NCBI GenBank assembly: GCA_944739405.2
Contig: OX123192.2
Span: 49,218,486 to 49,282,485 of the forward strand
Length of the DNA: 64,000 nucleotides
Source: Euclidia mi
Taxonomy: Eukaryota > Arthropoda > Insecta > Lepidoptera > Erebidae
Reading direction: 5' to 3'
Shown here: in pieces, positions 11,616 through 22,134 of the stretch
Layout: each line of letters starts with the position of its first letter
Position numbering within the stretch: position 1 is the first letter of the stretch
Made by a program: the position numbers and the translations under genes
The notes under the pieces: model-generated
Told to the model about the DNA's origin: nothing
Database searches by the model: none
What the model saw: the letters and a program-made list of their open reading frames with translations, nothing else

Positions 11616-11805
11616 TGATATTGTGGTGCTTTTATTGCCAGGTACATTGAGGAAATGCTGATTTATTACGTCTGGGTTACTAAGGTTTAGAGGTATGTCA
11701 GTATTTTTGCTCGGTATGAGTTTAGATTTAATATTTTTCCACAGGACTTTTGGATTATGAATTTTGCAATTAATGTGCAGTTTAAAATACGTTTCTTTTT
11801 CCTGT

Positions 11806-12818
11806 CTATTGCTGTATCAACAATTTTTTTAGGTCTTTATAGTATCGTCTATGTGACTCGGTCATGGTACGACGAGCTCTACAAAAGGCAGCATCTCGTA
11901 ATCGCATCATGCCTCTAATAGTGTCGGTAATCCACGGCGCTGGCAGTTCCTTAATTACTCTCATCTTTATAGGTGCATGAAAATCAAAGAGGCATTTAAC
12001 TGCAGTGGTGTAGTCTTCAACTATAGCTTCAACGTCTACAGATCTCTGTATAATATCCCACCGGATACTGTTAGCATCTAGGCCAAATTGTTCAGTTTTA
12101 ATATCTTTTAGAGGTCTGTAGAACATAACTTTGAGTATAAATTTAGGCTTACAAAAAGAGACCTCACAAAAGACAGGAGCACATTCAGTATTTCAACAGA
12201 GTCCGTACACACATTGCGAACATGAGCGTTTGTACAAATTATAGCAATCAAGGTTTGACTATTATCAGTAAAGTGAGTGGGGCTAGAAACTACTTGCCGC
12301 GTACCGGTACAACTTAAGAAATTATTTAATAGGTATGTTTTAGAGTCTGAGATATTTAACAAATTGATATTAAAATCGCCTAGTACAATAATATAGTCAT
12401 ATTCCTGAAAAGACGATATTGTATCTACAAGGGCGTTCAGAAATTCTTCCACGTTAAGCCACGGAGGACGATAGGCTGTTCCAATAATTATTTTCTACCT
12501 TACCTTTGTTTTCAGCCACATCTGTTCAACTGACTGGGTTACTGGGAACTCACAGTTAGTAACACTGATATTGCGTCTGATGTAAAAACCGACTCCTCCC
12601 CCACGACCGCCGCGGATAGTATTCGGGCGAGGAATATGCTTGAACCGGTATTCAGGTACTTTAGGCGCCTTATCTTCTTCTCCTTGTCTAATCCAGGTTT
12701 CATTTATTGCCATAATATCAACAATATGATGTTGCATACATGCTACAAAATTGTCTTGGTTTGTGCACAGGGAACCCGCATTCAGTAACCCGACCTTAAA
12801 ATATTTACTATTAGCCAT
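11806..12818 (-). pseudogene. LINE-A endonuclease and linker
   Basis: Three frames follow one another. 12818-12495 has KVGLLNAGSLCTNQDNF, DIMAINETWIRQG and GGGVGFYIRR. 12452-12108 has YDYIIVLGDFNINLL and SSPTHFTDNSQT. 12126-11806 has the linker with FDFHAPIKMRVIKELPAPW. Motifs N, E and GDFN of the LINE endonuclease are present. The C-terminal SDH motif is lost in the frame break near 12120. 11616-11805 holds further decayed linker without a clean frame. Confidence 0.75.
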
Positions 12819-13429
12819 CGGTATGATAAATTAGTACAATATGTGCTATAATGTCTAAATAAGATAACTAATACTAAATAAAATATTAATATAGGCGGTA
12901 TTTGTGTAGGTGTAACATAATAATATATATTAAAATAAATAATACTTGTAGTTAGGTCACGTATATACCAAACTAAGTGCATCAGCTGAACCTCAGGCCG
13001 CTTGTCTCGTATCGTTGACATAATTATATAGATGCCAAAGACTATATTAGCCAACCTTTTACGGTAATAGTTGTGATATATGAGACTATACATTGAGCTT
13101 TTGACTAAGAATAATGATAGGCATGTAGACCATTGGGATTGCTTGGGTGACTGACTTATTTGATTGTTTTGTAATGTCTTCAATTGTGTTTGAATATTTT
13201 TCATTAACAAACTGTTATCTTTTATAAAGAATAAATACTTATACAAAACGGATTAACAGTATTTTCCTATATAAAGTAAATATCTAAATAGTATGTATTT
13301 TGCTATCGGGCAACTATAGATGTAAATTATGTAACTCACAATTATCTTATAACATATCTTTGTGGTTAGTATAATAAAGCAATAAAATAACATTTTAAAG
13401 GTATATATATGTAACATAATAAAAATAAG
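12819..13429 (-). other. LINE-A inter-ORF region, no gene seen
   Basis: About 600 bp of AT-rich sequence lie between ORF1 and ORF2 on the minus strand. A 154-codon open frame at 12782-13246 overlaps it, but its composition (Tyr/Ile/Leu-rich, no motif) looks like chance in AT-rich DNA. Confidence 0.5.
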
Positions 13430-14204
13430 TTAAGTGGCTTTACGGATTTTCTGTAAACATGTTGATGAACGGACATTAATGACATTTTTTGTGTTTCTTC
13501 GGGAAAAGGAAGGCTTTTCCCGAAGAAACACATTCCCATTTTGAAACCAGCAGAACTTAACATTGATTGTTTTAGCAAAGATTCTCGCTTCGTGAAATAG
13601 CTTCCTCAGGCTGGCAGGCTGGTGTTCCGCAACATATATGGGCACTTTCAAGCCTGTTATGCCCAAGTGATTTGTGTTTAGTCTTTCAGGCATGACTCGT
13701 TCTTTGTTGTAGACTCGACAAGCTTCTAATATCTTATTCCGGTTAGAAACTGATTTAAATTCTACCACAAGTGGTCTATTTAGTTCTTTCCTGCCTGGCA
13801 ACCTATATATGTCTCTGATTTGTGTCATGGGTACTTCGGCGTGGATTACACTGAGGTTTTTCCACAACAGAGGTAAGATCGGTGACGGTTTCTTTCTCCT
13901 TACTTACATTTCTAATTTCTAAAGTAGAAGAGCGATGGCCGCGCTGCAAATCTTCCACCTTTCTTTCCAGTTCTGTTATGTAAGTGCGCTGTTCTGATTG
14001 TTCTTTTTCTAACTTCGTAAGTAATGTCCGCATATTTTCATATTCCTTACTTATAAATTCAATTGACTTTTCGATATTCCCGTTAATTTTGGTTAATGTT
14101 ATATATTGTAGCTTAACTTCCGCCATATCGGATGACAACCTCTTAAGGACAGCATCCTGTTCCCGTTTCCAGCTCTGAATTGTAGCATCTTGCTCATTTT
14201 CCAA
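13430..14204 (-). pseudogene. LINE-A ORF1 (coiled coil plus FP25K-like domain)
   Basis: The first frame (14204-13803) is charged and heptad-rich, and predicts a coiled coil (KLEKEQSEQRTYITELERKV). It is followed by EIRNVSKEKE. After a 1-nt frameshift near 13860 the second frame reads HAEVPMTQIRDIYRLPGRK, VVEFKSVSNRNKILEACR, KVPIYVAEHQPASLRKLFHE and FCWFQNGNVFLREK. This layout matches insect non-LTR ORF1 proteins related to the baculovirus FP25K family (Baculo_FP-like), thought to bind RNA. A hairpin at 13491-13531 disrupts the C-terminus. Confidence 0.7.
13491..13531. repeat. Hairpin inside LINE-A ORF1 (18-bp arms)
   Basis: 13491-13508 (GTGTTTCTTCGGGAAAAG) and 13514-13531 are perfect inverted repeats with a 5-bp spacer. 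One arm encodes VFLREK of ORF1. Confidence 0.9.
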
Positions 14205-14473
14205 GCTGTGAGAAATTCCATAATATTACCATTGATTATAGTGCCATGTCCTTGTTCTTCTGATTAGTAAATCCGGAGAAAAATTCGGTCAGACACGCTT
14301 GCTATTATTGACTCTTGTCGTAATATTAGCGAGGTCTACCGCAGAGTCTTGGCTATCTCTCAAAATCTCTGGGCTGGATCGCACCCTTTGCTTTTGGGTA
14401 ATAGGGTTCATTGGCGGCGAGCGCTGAGTTTTTGGCATCAACAGCGCAGAAACAGATCAATTTATTGGAGCGC
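14205..14473 (-). other. LINE-A 5' leader, probable
   Basis: This sequence is upstream of ORF1 on the minus strand and moderately GC-rich. It could carry the internal promoter of the LINE, but no motif is clear. The exact 5' end of LINE-A is not defined. Confidence 0.35.
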
Positions 14474-14713
14474 CTACGTCACGTCTTCGTGGCGCGTTGA
14501 CATGCGCTGCGACTGCCGTCTCGGTGGTCGGGGTATCAAATCCGCCGGTACTCGGTGAGTTCTTTTCGAGACTTTGTATAGTTTAAATTTCAATTGCCAA
14601 ATATTTCTAAATAATATTTCAAAGAAACTGGTCTCACCAAAATGCGCAGTGATTGAAATACAGCCGTCTCTCTCTAGCTCCTCCCAGTAGGCGTGATCCA
14701 CAGGAACAAACAC
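14474..14713 (-). CDS. Unrecognised open frame
   Basis: 79 codons on the minus strand read FVPVDHAYWEELERDGCISI, then HFGETSFFEILFRNIWQLKF, ending in a basic, proline-rich tail. The first two thirds have a composition closer to a real protein than to chance AT-rich sequence. The tail runs into GC-rich sequence. It may be an exon of a host gene, a LINE-A leader ORF or chance. I do not recognise it and assign no function. Confidence 0.25.
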   Translation of the reverse strand: MFVPVDHAYWEELERDGCISITAHFGETSFFEILFRNIWQLKFKLYKVSKRTHRVPADLIPRPPRRQSQRMSTRHEDVT

Positions 14714-16373
14714 AAAAGGAGTGACAAAGAATCGTAAATTTGATCAACAAATATAATAGAACAGGTACTAAGTGCGACAAGTAACACGTCCGCTCTCTAC
14801 GTTGGTCACGACGAAACTCTGGTGATGATTCTAATTTTAATATTTACCATGCAAAAATAATAAAATAAGAATCAAATGCACTGTTGATAAACCTTCTCCT
14901 CGTTCCGGCAGTTTGCCGTGTACAAAACTTGTTGAAGACAAGGTCATGTATTAAAAGCAACGTGCCAATACTGGTCTTTACCATGAAATATCGCTATGCT
15001 TTTGGATTGTGGCAGTCAGATGGCAGTCGCTGTGTGAAGAAGCTAATATTCTGTCAAATCTAGTTGAACAAGAATAAGGAGATCGGGCTCAAAGGTGTAA
15101 TGTTTTGAATGCAACTAGGAGAACGCTAGGGCGATGATAATGACCGACGGTGACCTTGTAGGTACTATTAAATCACCTATGAAAGAAATGGAAACATCAT
15201 ATTACGTAGTTACATTATAATGTTTTATGTAAGCTACAATGGCCTAGTCATAAGACTATAATACGTACTGATATATATAGGATATGTGATTCCGAAGATT
15301 GAGCTCAGTCACGTGCTATTGGAGAGGCCTAAATCCAACAGTGATGATGATGTATAGGACCGCCGGGTAATCTACAGCGTGCACCACAACATATTACGTG
15401 TTATGTGCGTATTCAATTGTTAATTATCGCCTGCCTTTCTCGACTGACATGAGAATGTTTGACCGTAGCGTCGTTACAAAGGGTCAGTGCCCTTGAATAT
15501 TACTAACAGACTGCTTATATTATTGTAATACCACGGCCGCGCTTTGTCACGTTCCGGGCACGGCCCTGATCTGTGTGGATAGACCATTATTCATGTAACT
15601 GACTGCAAAAACTTGTAATTAGCCATGTTTTTTTCTACACATATGTTTATAAAGTGAATAGCAGAAAAAAATCTACATCACAATCACACAGCCTTACATA
15701 GTCCCCTGCTGGTCAAAGTTCTCTCAATCAATTTGTATCACAATCGCATTTGACGTCAATAGGTGGATTTTGCCGACTATTTCACGGTGGTCTGACGTGT
15801 TGATTTGATGTCGAGTTTTCTATCTCTTCGAGGAAAGCATCGAAATTTTTTACTTCGTGTGCGTTCCTTAGTCTTCTTTTACGACGTCCGCGAAATCAAA
15901 TATTTATGGTCTCCACGTAGTCACAGTATAACACTAAAAAGTAAGTTTAAAAACTTTAACCCGACTACGTAAAAAAGAGGTCTAAAAAGGACGAAACAAG
16001 AAAATAGCTCATTCAGATATAAATCCAGAAAATTATAAGCACAGAATTGCTCAAGCTAGAGCCGTGGTCGCACCTATTGTATACCAATGGGGATGCCAGG
16101 AACACTTACCTGCATTAAACAAACATGGCAATTAAGTACATGTATACTAGTCCCCAGATATTAAATTACACGCCTGCGAATATATTGGACATAAAGGGGT
16201 AAAAATGTCTAACATTGGCATGTTAGTCATTTCTACCCCCTTTTGTCCAAAAATCTCACAGTTTACCACTACAGTTGCCAAGGAATATATGTTAATGCTA
16301 AACTTCTTGCACCTCAGTAATTTTGAATGTGCGTTGCCAGTCAGTCAGTTAGTATCGGAAGAATTTTATATAA
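14714..16373. other. Intergenic stretch with repeat relics
   Basis: No gene is supported. 15315-15352 reads GGAGAGGCCTAAATCCAACA followed by (TGA)n, which resembles RTE tails of the CAGCAGTGG-GAT type. 15800-15900 (CTTCTTTTACGACGTCCGCG) resembles a decayed RTE 5' leader like the one at 24900-24960. The rest is AT-rich and unassigned. Confidence 0.4.
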
Positions 16374-16497
16374 TACAGGGTGCCGCAAAAGTAATGACGC
16401 TATAGAAATTCCTTACATATATTTTTTATGACATATCCTGTCATTCTGATATTGAAAATGTTGTAGTAATCAAATGTATAATTCACTCAAAATAATC

Positions 16498-17222
16498 ATG
16501 GACCGCTTTACTCCCCAAGAACGTGAAATAATCGCGTCATAAACCTCAACCCTGAAGAGGATATTTTTTTCTTCAAAAATTATTATGAGTGACGAAGCGC
16601 ATTTCCACCTCTCGGGGAATGTCAATAAGCAGAATACTCGCTTCTGGGGCACTGAAAATCCGCGCATTATTCAACAAACACCTTTGCATCCACTAAAAGT
16701 AACTGTATGGTGTGGCGTCTAGACTTCTTTATTTGGGGTTATTTGAAATCTCGGGTGTCGACGTGAGAGGTAGTCTGAAAGTGGCGCCTATAGACGAGAA
16801 AGTGAAAGGAAGTCGTTTGGCTTGGTATGGACATATTATGCGTAGAGGTAATATATATGTAGGTAAACAAGTGATGAATATGAAGGTAGAGGGATGGAAA
16901 GGAAGAGGGAGGCCAAGGAAAAGACGGATGGACTGTGTGAGGAGGATATGAAAGAGAAAGGGGTAAATGATCAGATGACGGGTGACAGAAAAGAATGGAA
17001 GCGAGGGACGTACTGCGCCGACTCCAAATAAATTGGGAACAGGGCAAGAAGAAGATGATGATTTGAAATCTGAAGTATGTGAACAAACCACAGACTCTCG
17101 AAGCTTTAAAAGAAAACATACACCAAGTGTTACGGCTAGTTATGAAAAATGTCACAAATAGGGCTCAAATGTGCTTCAACTCTGGAGGTCAACATTTAAT
17201 AGACATCATATTTAAATCATAA
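16498..17222 (+). pseudogene. Mariner-like transposase fragments
   Basis: ATG at 16498 starts MDRFTPQEREIIAS and a stop, which resembles the helix-turn-helix start of these transposases. 16585-16722 reads SDEAHFHLSGNVNKQNTRFW and LKVTVWCGV, the region round the first catalytic aspartate and after it. After RTE-B, 17072-17222 reads VNKPQTLEALKENIHQVLR and GGQHLIDIIFKS, the usual C-terminus. The middle of the N-terminal half and the segment with the later catalytic residues are missing. It is non-functional. Confidence 0.75.
16752..17060 (+). mobile_element. RTE-B 3' fragment nested in the mariner
   Basis: The + strand encodes a C-terminal RTE peptide (GSLKVAPIDEKVKGSRLAWY, GHIMRR, KGRGRPRKRRMDCVR) and ends in a short (GAT)n tail at about 17050-17060. 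An 11-bp target duplication ATTTGAAATCT flanks it at 16741-16751 and 17061-17071. It is strongly 5'-truncated, as is usual for target-primed insertion. Confidence 0.85.
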
Positions 17223-17560
17223 TGCAACTAAATTTCATGGTACAAATATATATATTTAAAAAACTAATTCTAGTTTTCTAATTTAGAAACGAAGTTGTAG
17301 CTGAACCAAACAGGGTCATTACTTTTGCGCCACCCGGTATATATTTATTTTATATAAAAGCACATTATCTTATTTATCTATGCACATGACAGCTGCTGGT
17401 AACGTGATTGTTGCATAATTATGTCATAATTATATCTGGACCTGAGATGCATATGGTCGGATCTGGAAAAATTGAGGTTTTCAGGAGAGCAAGAACAAAA
17501 TTCGAAAACATTTTTGCCAATATTTAATATTTACTAGCAAATTGGAACAATTTTATGAAT

Positions 17561-19165
17561 TACTAGCTGTCCCGGCGAACCCTGTATCGCCTTTTAAAGG
17601 TCTTTTTGCTTATTCCTTTTTTTTCAAACCACTTTTTCAGGAAATTTCTGAACAAAGTTACCAAAGCCACCAATGCTTAATCTAAAATTTCAGAGTTTAC
17701 AAAGGTATACAAACAAACGAAGATTAAATTTTATATACCTATATGTATAGATAGATGACCCATCAAAAACCGTCCGCCATCTTCGATTTCCCATTTGCCA
17801 TCTTTGATCACGAAATAGATGTTGTATTTGCATTCCTCATAGCTTAAAACATCGGAGAGGATACCCATATTGAATTTAAATTTTTTTTCATCCGCCATCT
17901 TTGATTTCCCATCCACCATCTTTGATCACGAAATAGATGTTGTATTTGGATTCGCCATCCCTTACAACATCGGAGACGATAACCATATTGATTTTTTTAA
18001 ACTTTCCCATCCGCCATCTTTGATTTCCCATCCGCCATCTTTTATCACGAAATAGATGTTAAATTTGGATTCCCCATCCCTTTAAATATTGAAGATGATA
18101 CACCCATATCGATTGAAAAAAAAATTCCCATCCGCCATCTTTGATCACGAAAATGAGGGTGTTTTTGAATTCCCCATTCCTTAAAATATCGGAGACGATA
18201 CCCATATCGACTTTAAAAAAACCCCGTCCGCCACCTTTGATTTCCTATCCGCCATCTTTGATCACGAAATAGATGTTGTATCTGGATTCTCCATCCCTTA
18301 AATCATCAGAGACGATACACATATTGATTTTTAATATTTTTCCCATCCGCCATTTTTGATTTCCCATCCACCATCTTGAATCACGAAACAGATGTTGTAT
18401 TTGGATTCCCCATCCCTTTTAACATCGCAGACGATACCCATATTGATTTTTTAAATTTTTCCCATCCGCCATTTTTGATTTCCCATCCGCCATCTTTGAT
18501 CACGAAATAGATGTTGTATTTCGATTCGCCACTCCATAGAATAAAGAAGGCGATACCCATATTAATTTTAAAAATTTTCTCATCCGCCATCTTTGATTTC
18601 CCGTCCGCCATCTTGGATCACTAAATAAATTTCATATTATTAATCAGCGTCCCGAAAATCTCGAAAACGATACCCATATAGATTGTATCCTATTCGTTTA
18701 GCCTTTGGCCCAACCCTCCCCCTTCTCTGACTGTTTGACCATTTTATTATTTTTGTCTGGCCCCTAAAAGTTGTGGCGTAATTTTATATAGCCTTTCCGA
18801 ATAACTGGGCTATCGTATACAAAAATATTTTTTCAGATCCGACTGCTAGTTCCTGAGATTAGCGCGTTAGTATAGATAGTAGAGCATCGTAGACTTACTA
18901 TTCGAGTGTTACTTTTTGAGTGCAAAGATTCAAATGAACTAATAATTATGTAATCCGGCTAGATAGTATTTATTAAAAGAAAGAGCTGAGAATTTAGGTG
19001 GCAGTTACGGGTTACTATTTCTCTAATACAGTAAGTAAGAGACTTAAATATGAGTGTGAGTTTCATCAACCGATCATTATGTTATTTAACATTATCAAGG
19101 CCGCAGAAAGGGATATTTAAGGGATACCGATTTCCACGCGGGCGAAGCCGCGGGCACAGCTAGTA
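17561..19165. repeat. ACTAGCTGT-bounded repeat block
   Basis: The block starts TACTAGCTGT (17561-17570) and ends with the exact reverse complement ACAGCTAGTA (19156-19165). The next bases are also related (CCCGGCGAACCC on the left, CGGGCGAAGCCGCGGGC on the right). Sequences of this type are common in lepidopteran and other insect genomes. The class is unclear to me. It holds the minisatellite at 17765-18630 and no coding frame that I accept. 18640-19155 shows nothing else recognisable. Confidence 0.5.
17765..18630. repeat. Minisatellite, about eight units of roughly 119 bp
   Basis: The landmark ATCACGAAATAGATG (or close variants) recurs near 17804, 17925, 18044, 18143, 18260, 18379, 18497 and 18617, giving spacings of about 119 bp (one shorter, about 99). 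Each unit holds two or so copies of TCCGCCATCTTTGAT plus GATACCCATATTGA. 119 is not divisible by three, so the short minus-strand frames across it are not evidence for a protein. Confidence 0.85.
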
Positions 19166-19429
19166 CCTAATATTAGTAGGGATTAGCCAAGGCTGTTACA
19201 ATAATTATTATTAGTTTAATTAAGTAAGCGAACCTTAAAAGCGAACGAAGTCAATGAATACAGATTACGTAGTAATGACAGTACATCATAATTATGTCAA
19301 TGCAAGGAGCAAGTGTCAATGCAAATGTATAACGTGACAGTACTGACAGATATAGCACATGCGCAGCAACTCAATTATTACAGCGCATGCGTTATTACTG
19401 TCAATAGGTAGGAGGTTTGTTCCTACAAA

Positions 19430-19597
19430 CTTCGACCCCCTCTAAAATCCCTCCCAGATTATTTTTGTATTTTATTGTATCCTATGTGTTTTTCCTGGTT
19501 CTGAGCTACTTCCCCACCAATTTTCAGCCAAATCGGTTCAGCCGTTCTTGAGTTATAAATAGTGTAACTAACACGACTTTCTTTTATATATATAGAT
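19430..19597 (+). repeat. 3' end of an RTE/Penelope-type retroelement
   Basis: AATTTTCAGCCAAATCGGTT followed by CAGCCGTTCTTGAGTTATAA is a familiar 3'-terminal stretch of lepidopteran non-LTR/Penelope elements. It ends in a TATATATATAGAT tail. No coding part is left. The clade is uncertain. Confidence 0.45.
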
Positions 19598-20229
19598 ATT
19601 TATGGGTAACAATTGTGTCTTATATTTTTTTACAATTCGAAATATCTTAATGTTAAAATACTATGATAGATATCATTTATTTTAATTTTTTACTCTTAGC
19701 CGACTTATGCGTGTAATAAATCGTACATTAATAATACTTTTTGAAATTATAATATCATACGTCTGTATGCTAGCAATTTTTATGATTGAACTGTAGTTTT
19801 ATATTGAAACATGACATTATGGTGTAAACCTGGAAACAATAGACAGTATTTGATGTCCCTTTAATCCTGGCCACTACATTATCATCAGCCTTAACAGTCC
19901 ACAGTCCTTAACAGTCCTTAACAGGCCTCATTATCAACGATTTTAAAAATATATCTTTCTCAATTATATTTATTTTAGTTAAAAGTAGGTAATACAATCC
20001 AAAATCACGGCAATATCTTCAAACAAAATTATCTAAAATTAATTAGTTATCGAACGCCAAGATAAATACTACACAATACAGTTACTCAATAGGAGTACCA
20101 ACATATCCATAGACAGACTGAAACCTGCGTTTTGTATGAATGATCTGGAACTGGAAACTAACATGGAGAACAACACATACATATAATTATCACAAGATCA
20201 GGAAGAAGCTCCAAACCACCTGTACGCTT
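19598..20229. other. No feature seen
   Basis: AT-rich sequence, including a short direct repeat of AACAGTCCTT near 19895-19925. No coding frame or repeat end that I can support. Confidence 0.5.
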
Positions 20230-20600
20230 TCGCTAGCGGGTGAATGATGTAGCAGCGCGCGCCCGCGCCGTCTCATAACAACAACACCTGCGTCGTCCTG
20301 CGTTGCGAAGGCATAAGCACGGTAATAATATCTAACAGCATTGTAACTCCATACAAACGCACGAAACTCGAGTTATACCTACGCGCCGCGAGCAGAGTAC
20401 CCATTAGACTGGGCGGACTGTACCTACAGTACCCGCAGCCGCTATCGTGCCGCAGCTCGCATGCGGCGCGTCTGGTAGGTATATAACTCACGAAGACGGC
20501 CGAGTTACAATACTGTTAGATTATATTACCGTGGCATAAGTCACACATAAGTACAATATGGCGGCGGCGCGGCGGCCGACGACAGAGCTAGCAGTCACAG
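20230..20600. promoter_or_regulatory. CpG-rich patch, possible host promoter or first exon
   Basis: This is one of the few CpG-dense stretches (GCGCGCGCCCGCGCCG near 20255, GGCGGCGGCGCGGCGGCC near 20560) in otherwise AT-rich DNA. ATG at 20558 opens a short frame MAAARRPTTELAVTVKF that then runs into the MITE at 20611. No splice sites or conserved protein are clear. It may be a host gene start whose remaining exons are outside view, or a decayed GC-rich repeat. Confidence 0.25.
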
Positions 20601-20610
20601 TCAAATTTAA

Positions 20611-20843
20611 GGCCTTGCCACACGGCACAATTTTACGTCCAACTTGACTAAATCACTTGATTAAATCGTGACGTGTAGATGCCAGTCGTCCTACTCAAGT
20701 TCATCGGGTGGGCGGTACCCTCAGATTTTAACCAATCGGGTGGACGGAATGAAAATCAGTGATTTGATTGTGTCGTGTAGACGGGCAAAGCCAATTCGAT
20801 TGAAAATTTGATCAGTGGTAAAATTGTGCCGTGTGGCAAGGCC
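20611..20843. mobile_element. MITE with 26-bp perfect terminal inverted repeats
   Basis: 20611-20636 and 20818-20843 are exact reverse complements (GGCCTTGCCACACGGCACAA...). With one more A/T pair included, the flanks give a 3-bp TTA duplication, which fits PIF/Harbinger-type target preference. It is 233 bp long with no coding capacity, so non-autonomous. Confidence 0.85.
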
Positions 20844-21734
20844 TTTATACTGTGTAGCAGTCATGCCTCTCGCTCCCTCATCGTATGATTTAATTATTTC
20901 TGACATACCCTATATTTTACATTGTTTTTGTAATTGTATAAAAGCTGAATAATTTCAATAAACGTAACCAGACTATTACCGATTATTCATTGAAAAACAT
21001 CTCACGCTGACGCTGACCGAATCCTCAAAACCTGTAAAAGCTAGTTTGGATCCCGCAGGAAAATTTGTTATGTGCACTAAAATTTGTTGCGCAGAGCCTG
21101 TACGTAGGTACTTTGAGTTCGTTGTAAAATAAGTTGTTAAGCAGTTTGTAAAGTCCTACACGATGCAGTTCTTTGCCAAGTGCGTGTAATAAATGTCGAA
21201 TCACGATGTAATCTAAATATGGGTATATCCTTGTGTCAAACTGAATAAATGAAGGTATGGTTGATAGTTTTCTCTTTTATTTATCTACACATATACAATA
21301 TGTCTCTACACTAAGAGCTTTCCTAAATCTGACACGTGTATTGCCCAATTAGTACTTTTCATCAAATAACAAGAGCACCTAAGTCTTTATGAACTGTAAT
21401 GAATTTTGCTATTATTTTATTTATTCATTTCATCCGAATCTTCATGTAAAAGACAAAATATTAAATCAGTGTATCACTAAGAACAAACACAGTAGACATG
21501 AATTAAAAAGTTTCAAATTTATTCATAGAGAATAATTCCGCTTAATCCAACTAGGCGCTTAATTAAATTGTTCTTGAAGAATAATCTCATTCCTCATACG
21601 AGGATACAGTGACGCATCCAATAGATAATTCACTTAACTCGCTTGCTTTGATCGTTTGTACCTTAATTATTTTACCGAATATTTTACCCATACTCTAGCA
21701 CCCATATTACAAGCTCTGCTTAGCTTGGGACTAG
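20844..21734. other. No gene seen
   Basis: AT-rich, without a coding frame I accept. Nothing repeat-like stands out apart from short homopolymer runs. Confidence 0.5.
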
Positions 21735-21812
21735 ATGGTGTTGTGTCTTTGTGGTAGAATACCGTACCCAGCAGTGGGATAGTATATATACAAGGCTGAT
21801 GATGATGATGAT
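21735..21812 (+). repeat. RTE-type 3' tail (CAGCAGTGGG plus GAT repeat)
   Basis: ACCCAGCAGTGGGATAGTAT followed by CAAGGCTGATGATGATGATG is a common lepidopteran RTE 3' end. Only the terminal about 75 bp is kept. 21813-22134 has no recognisable feature. Confidence 0.6.
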
Positions 21813-22134
21813 AGTGACATAGGCTACTTTATACCTCGATACTCGGCAGGCTAAGCCGGGCGTAAAGTCTAGTGCGATGATATTACCAAAAAAAGGTGCT
21901 TGTCATTTAGAAATATCTGGAATATTAACATCTGTTGTTATCCTTATCCAAGTCCTACTTACAATGACAGACCGTCGACTGTGAGCCCGGGTCTATATTT
22001 TGGGCTAACCCGGCTCCCGTTTACTTTATTCATAACATCGTAAGTTATTTAAATCAAGACGTATTACTTAAGAAGTTCAAAGTACTACTAGTTCGTTTAT
22101 AGTGCCCATGGGTCCATAGTAATATCTTAAGCAT

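Larger units (their letters stand above)
16376..17337 (+). mobile_element. Mariner-like (IS630/Tc1/mariner) transposon remnant
   Basis: The ends are imperfect inverted repeats. The left reads CAGGGTGCCGCAAAAGTAATG from 16376; the right, reversed, reads CCGGGTGGCGCAAAAGTAATG up to 17337. They are flanked by TA at 16374-16375 and 17338-17339, the target site of this superfamily. Transposase pieces lie inside in + orientation. At under 1 kb, including a 0.3-kb RTE-B insertion, it is internally deleted. Confidence 0.8.

Noticed and set aside
12782..13246. 154-codon minus-strand frame rich in Tyr, Ile and Leu
   Set aside because: It lies in the AT-rich gap between LINE-A ORF1 and ORF2, has no motif and overlaps the ORF2 start.
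17731..18611. Minus-strand frames with repeated YFVIKDGGWEIKDGGW-like peptides
   Set aside because: They follow the 119-bp DNA repeat, whose period is not a multiple of three, so the frame cannot persist; better explained as non-coding minisatellite.
17765..18630. CRISPR-like array of regular repeats
   Set aside because: The units are tandem without unique spacers, and the context is eukaryotic.
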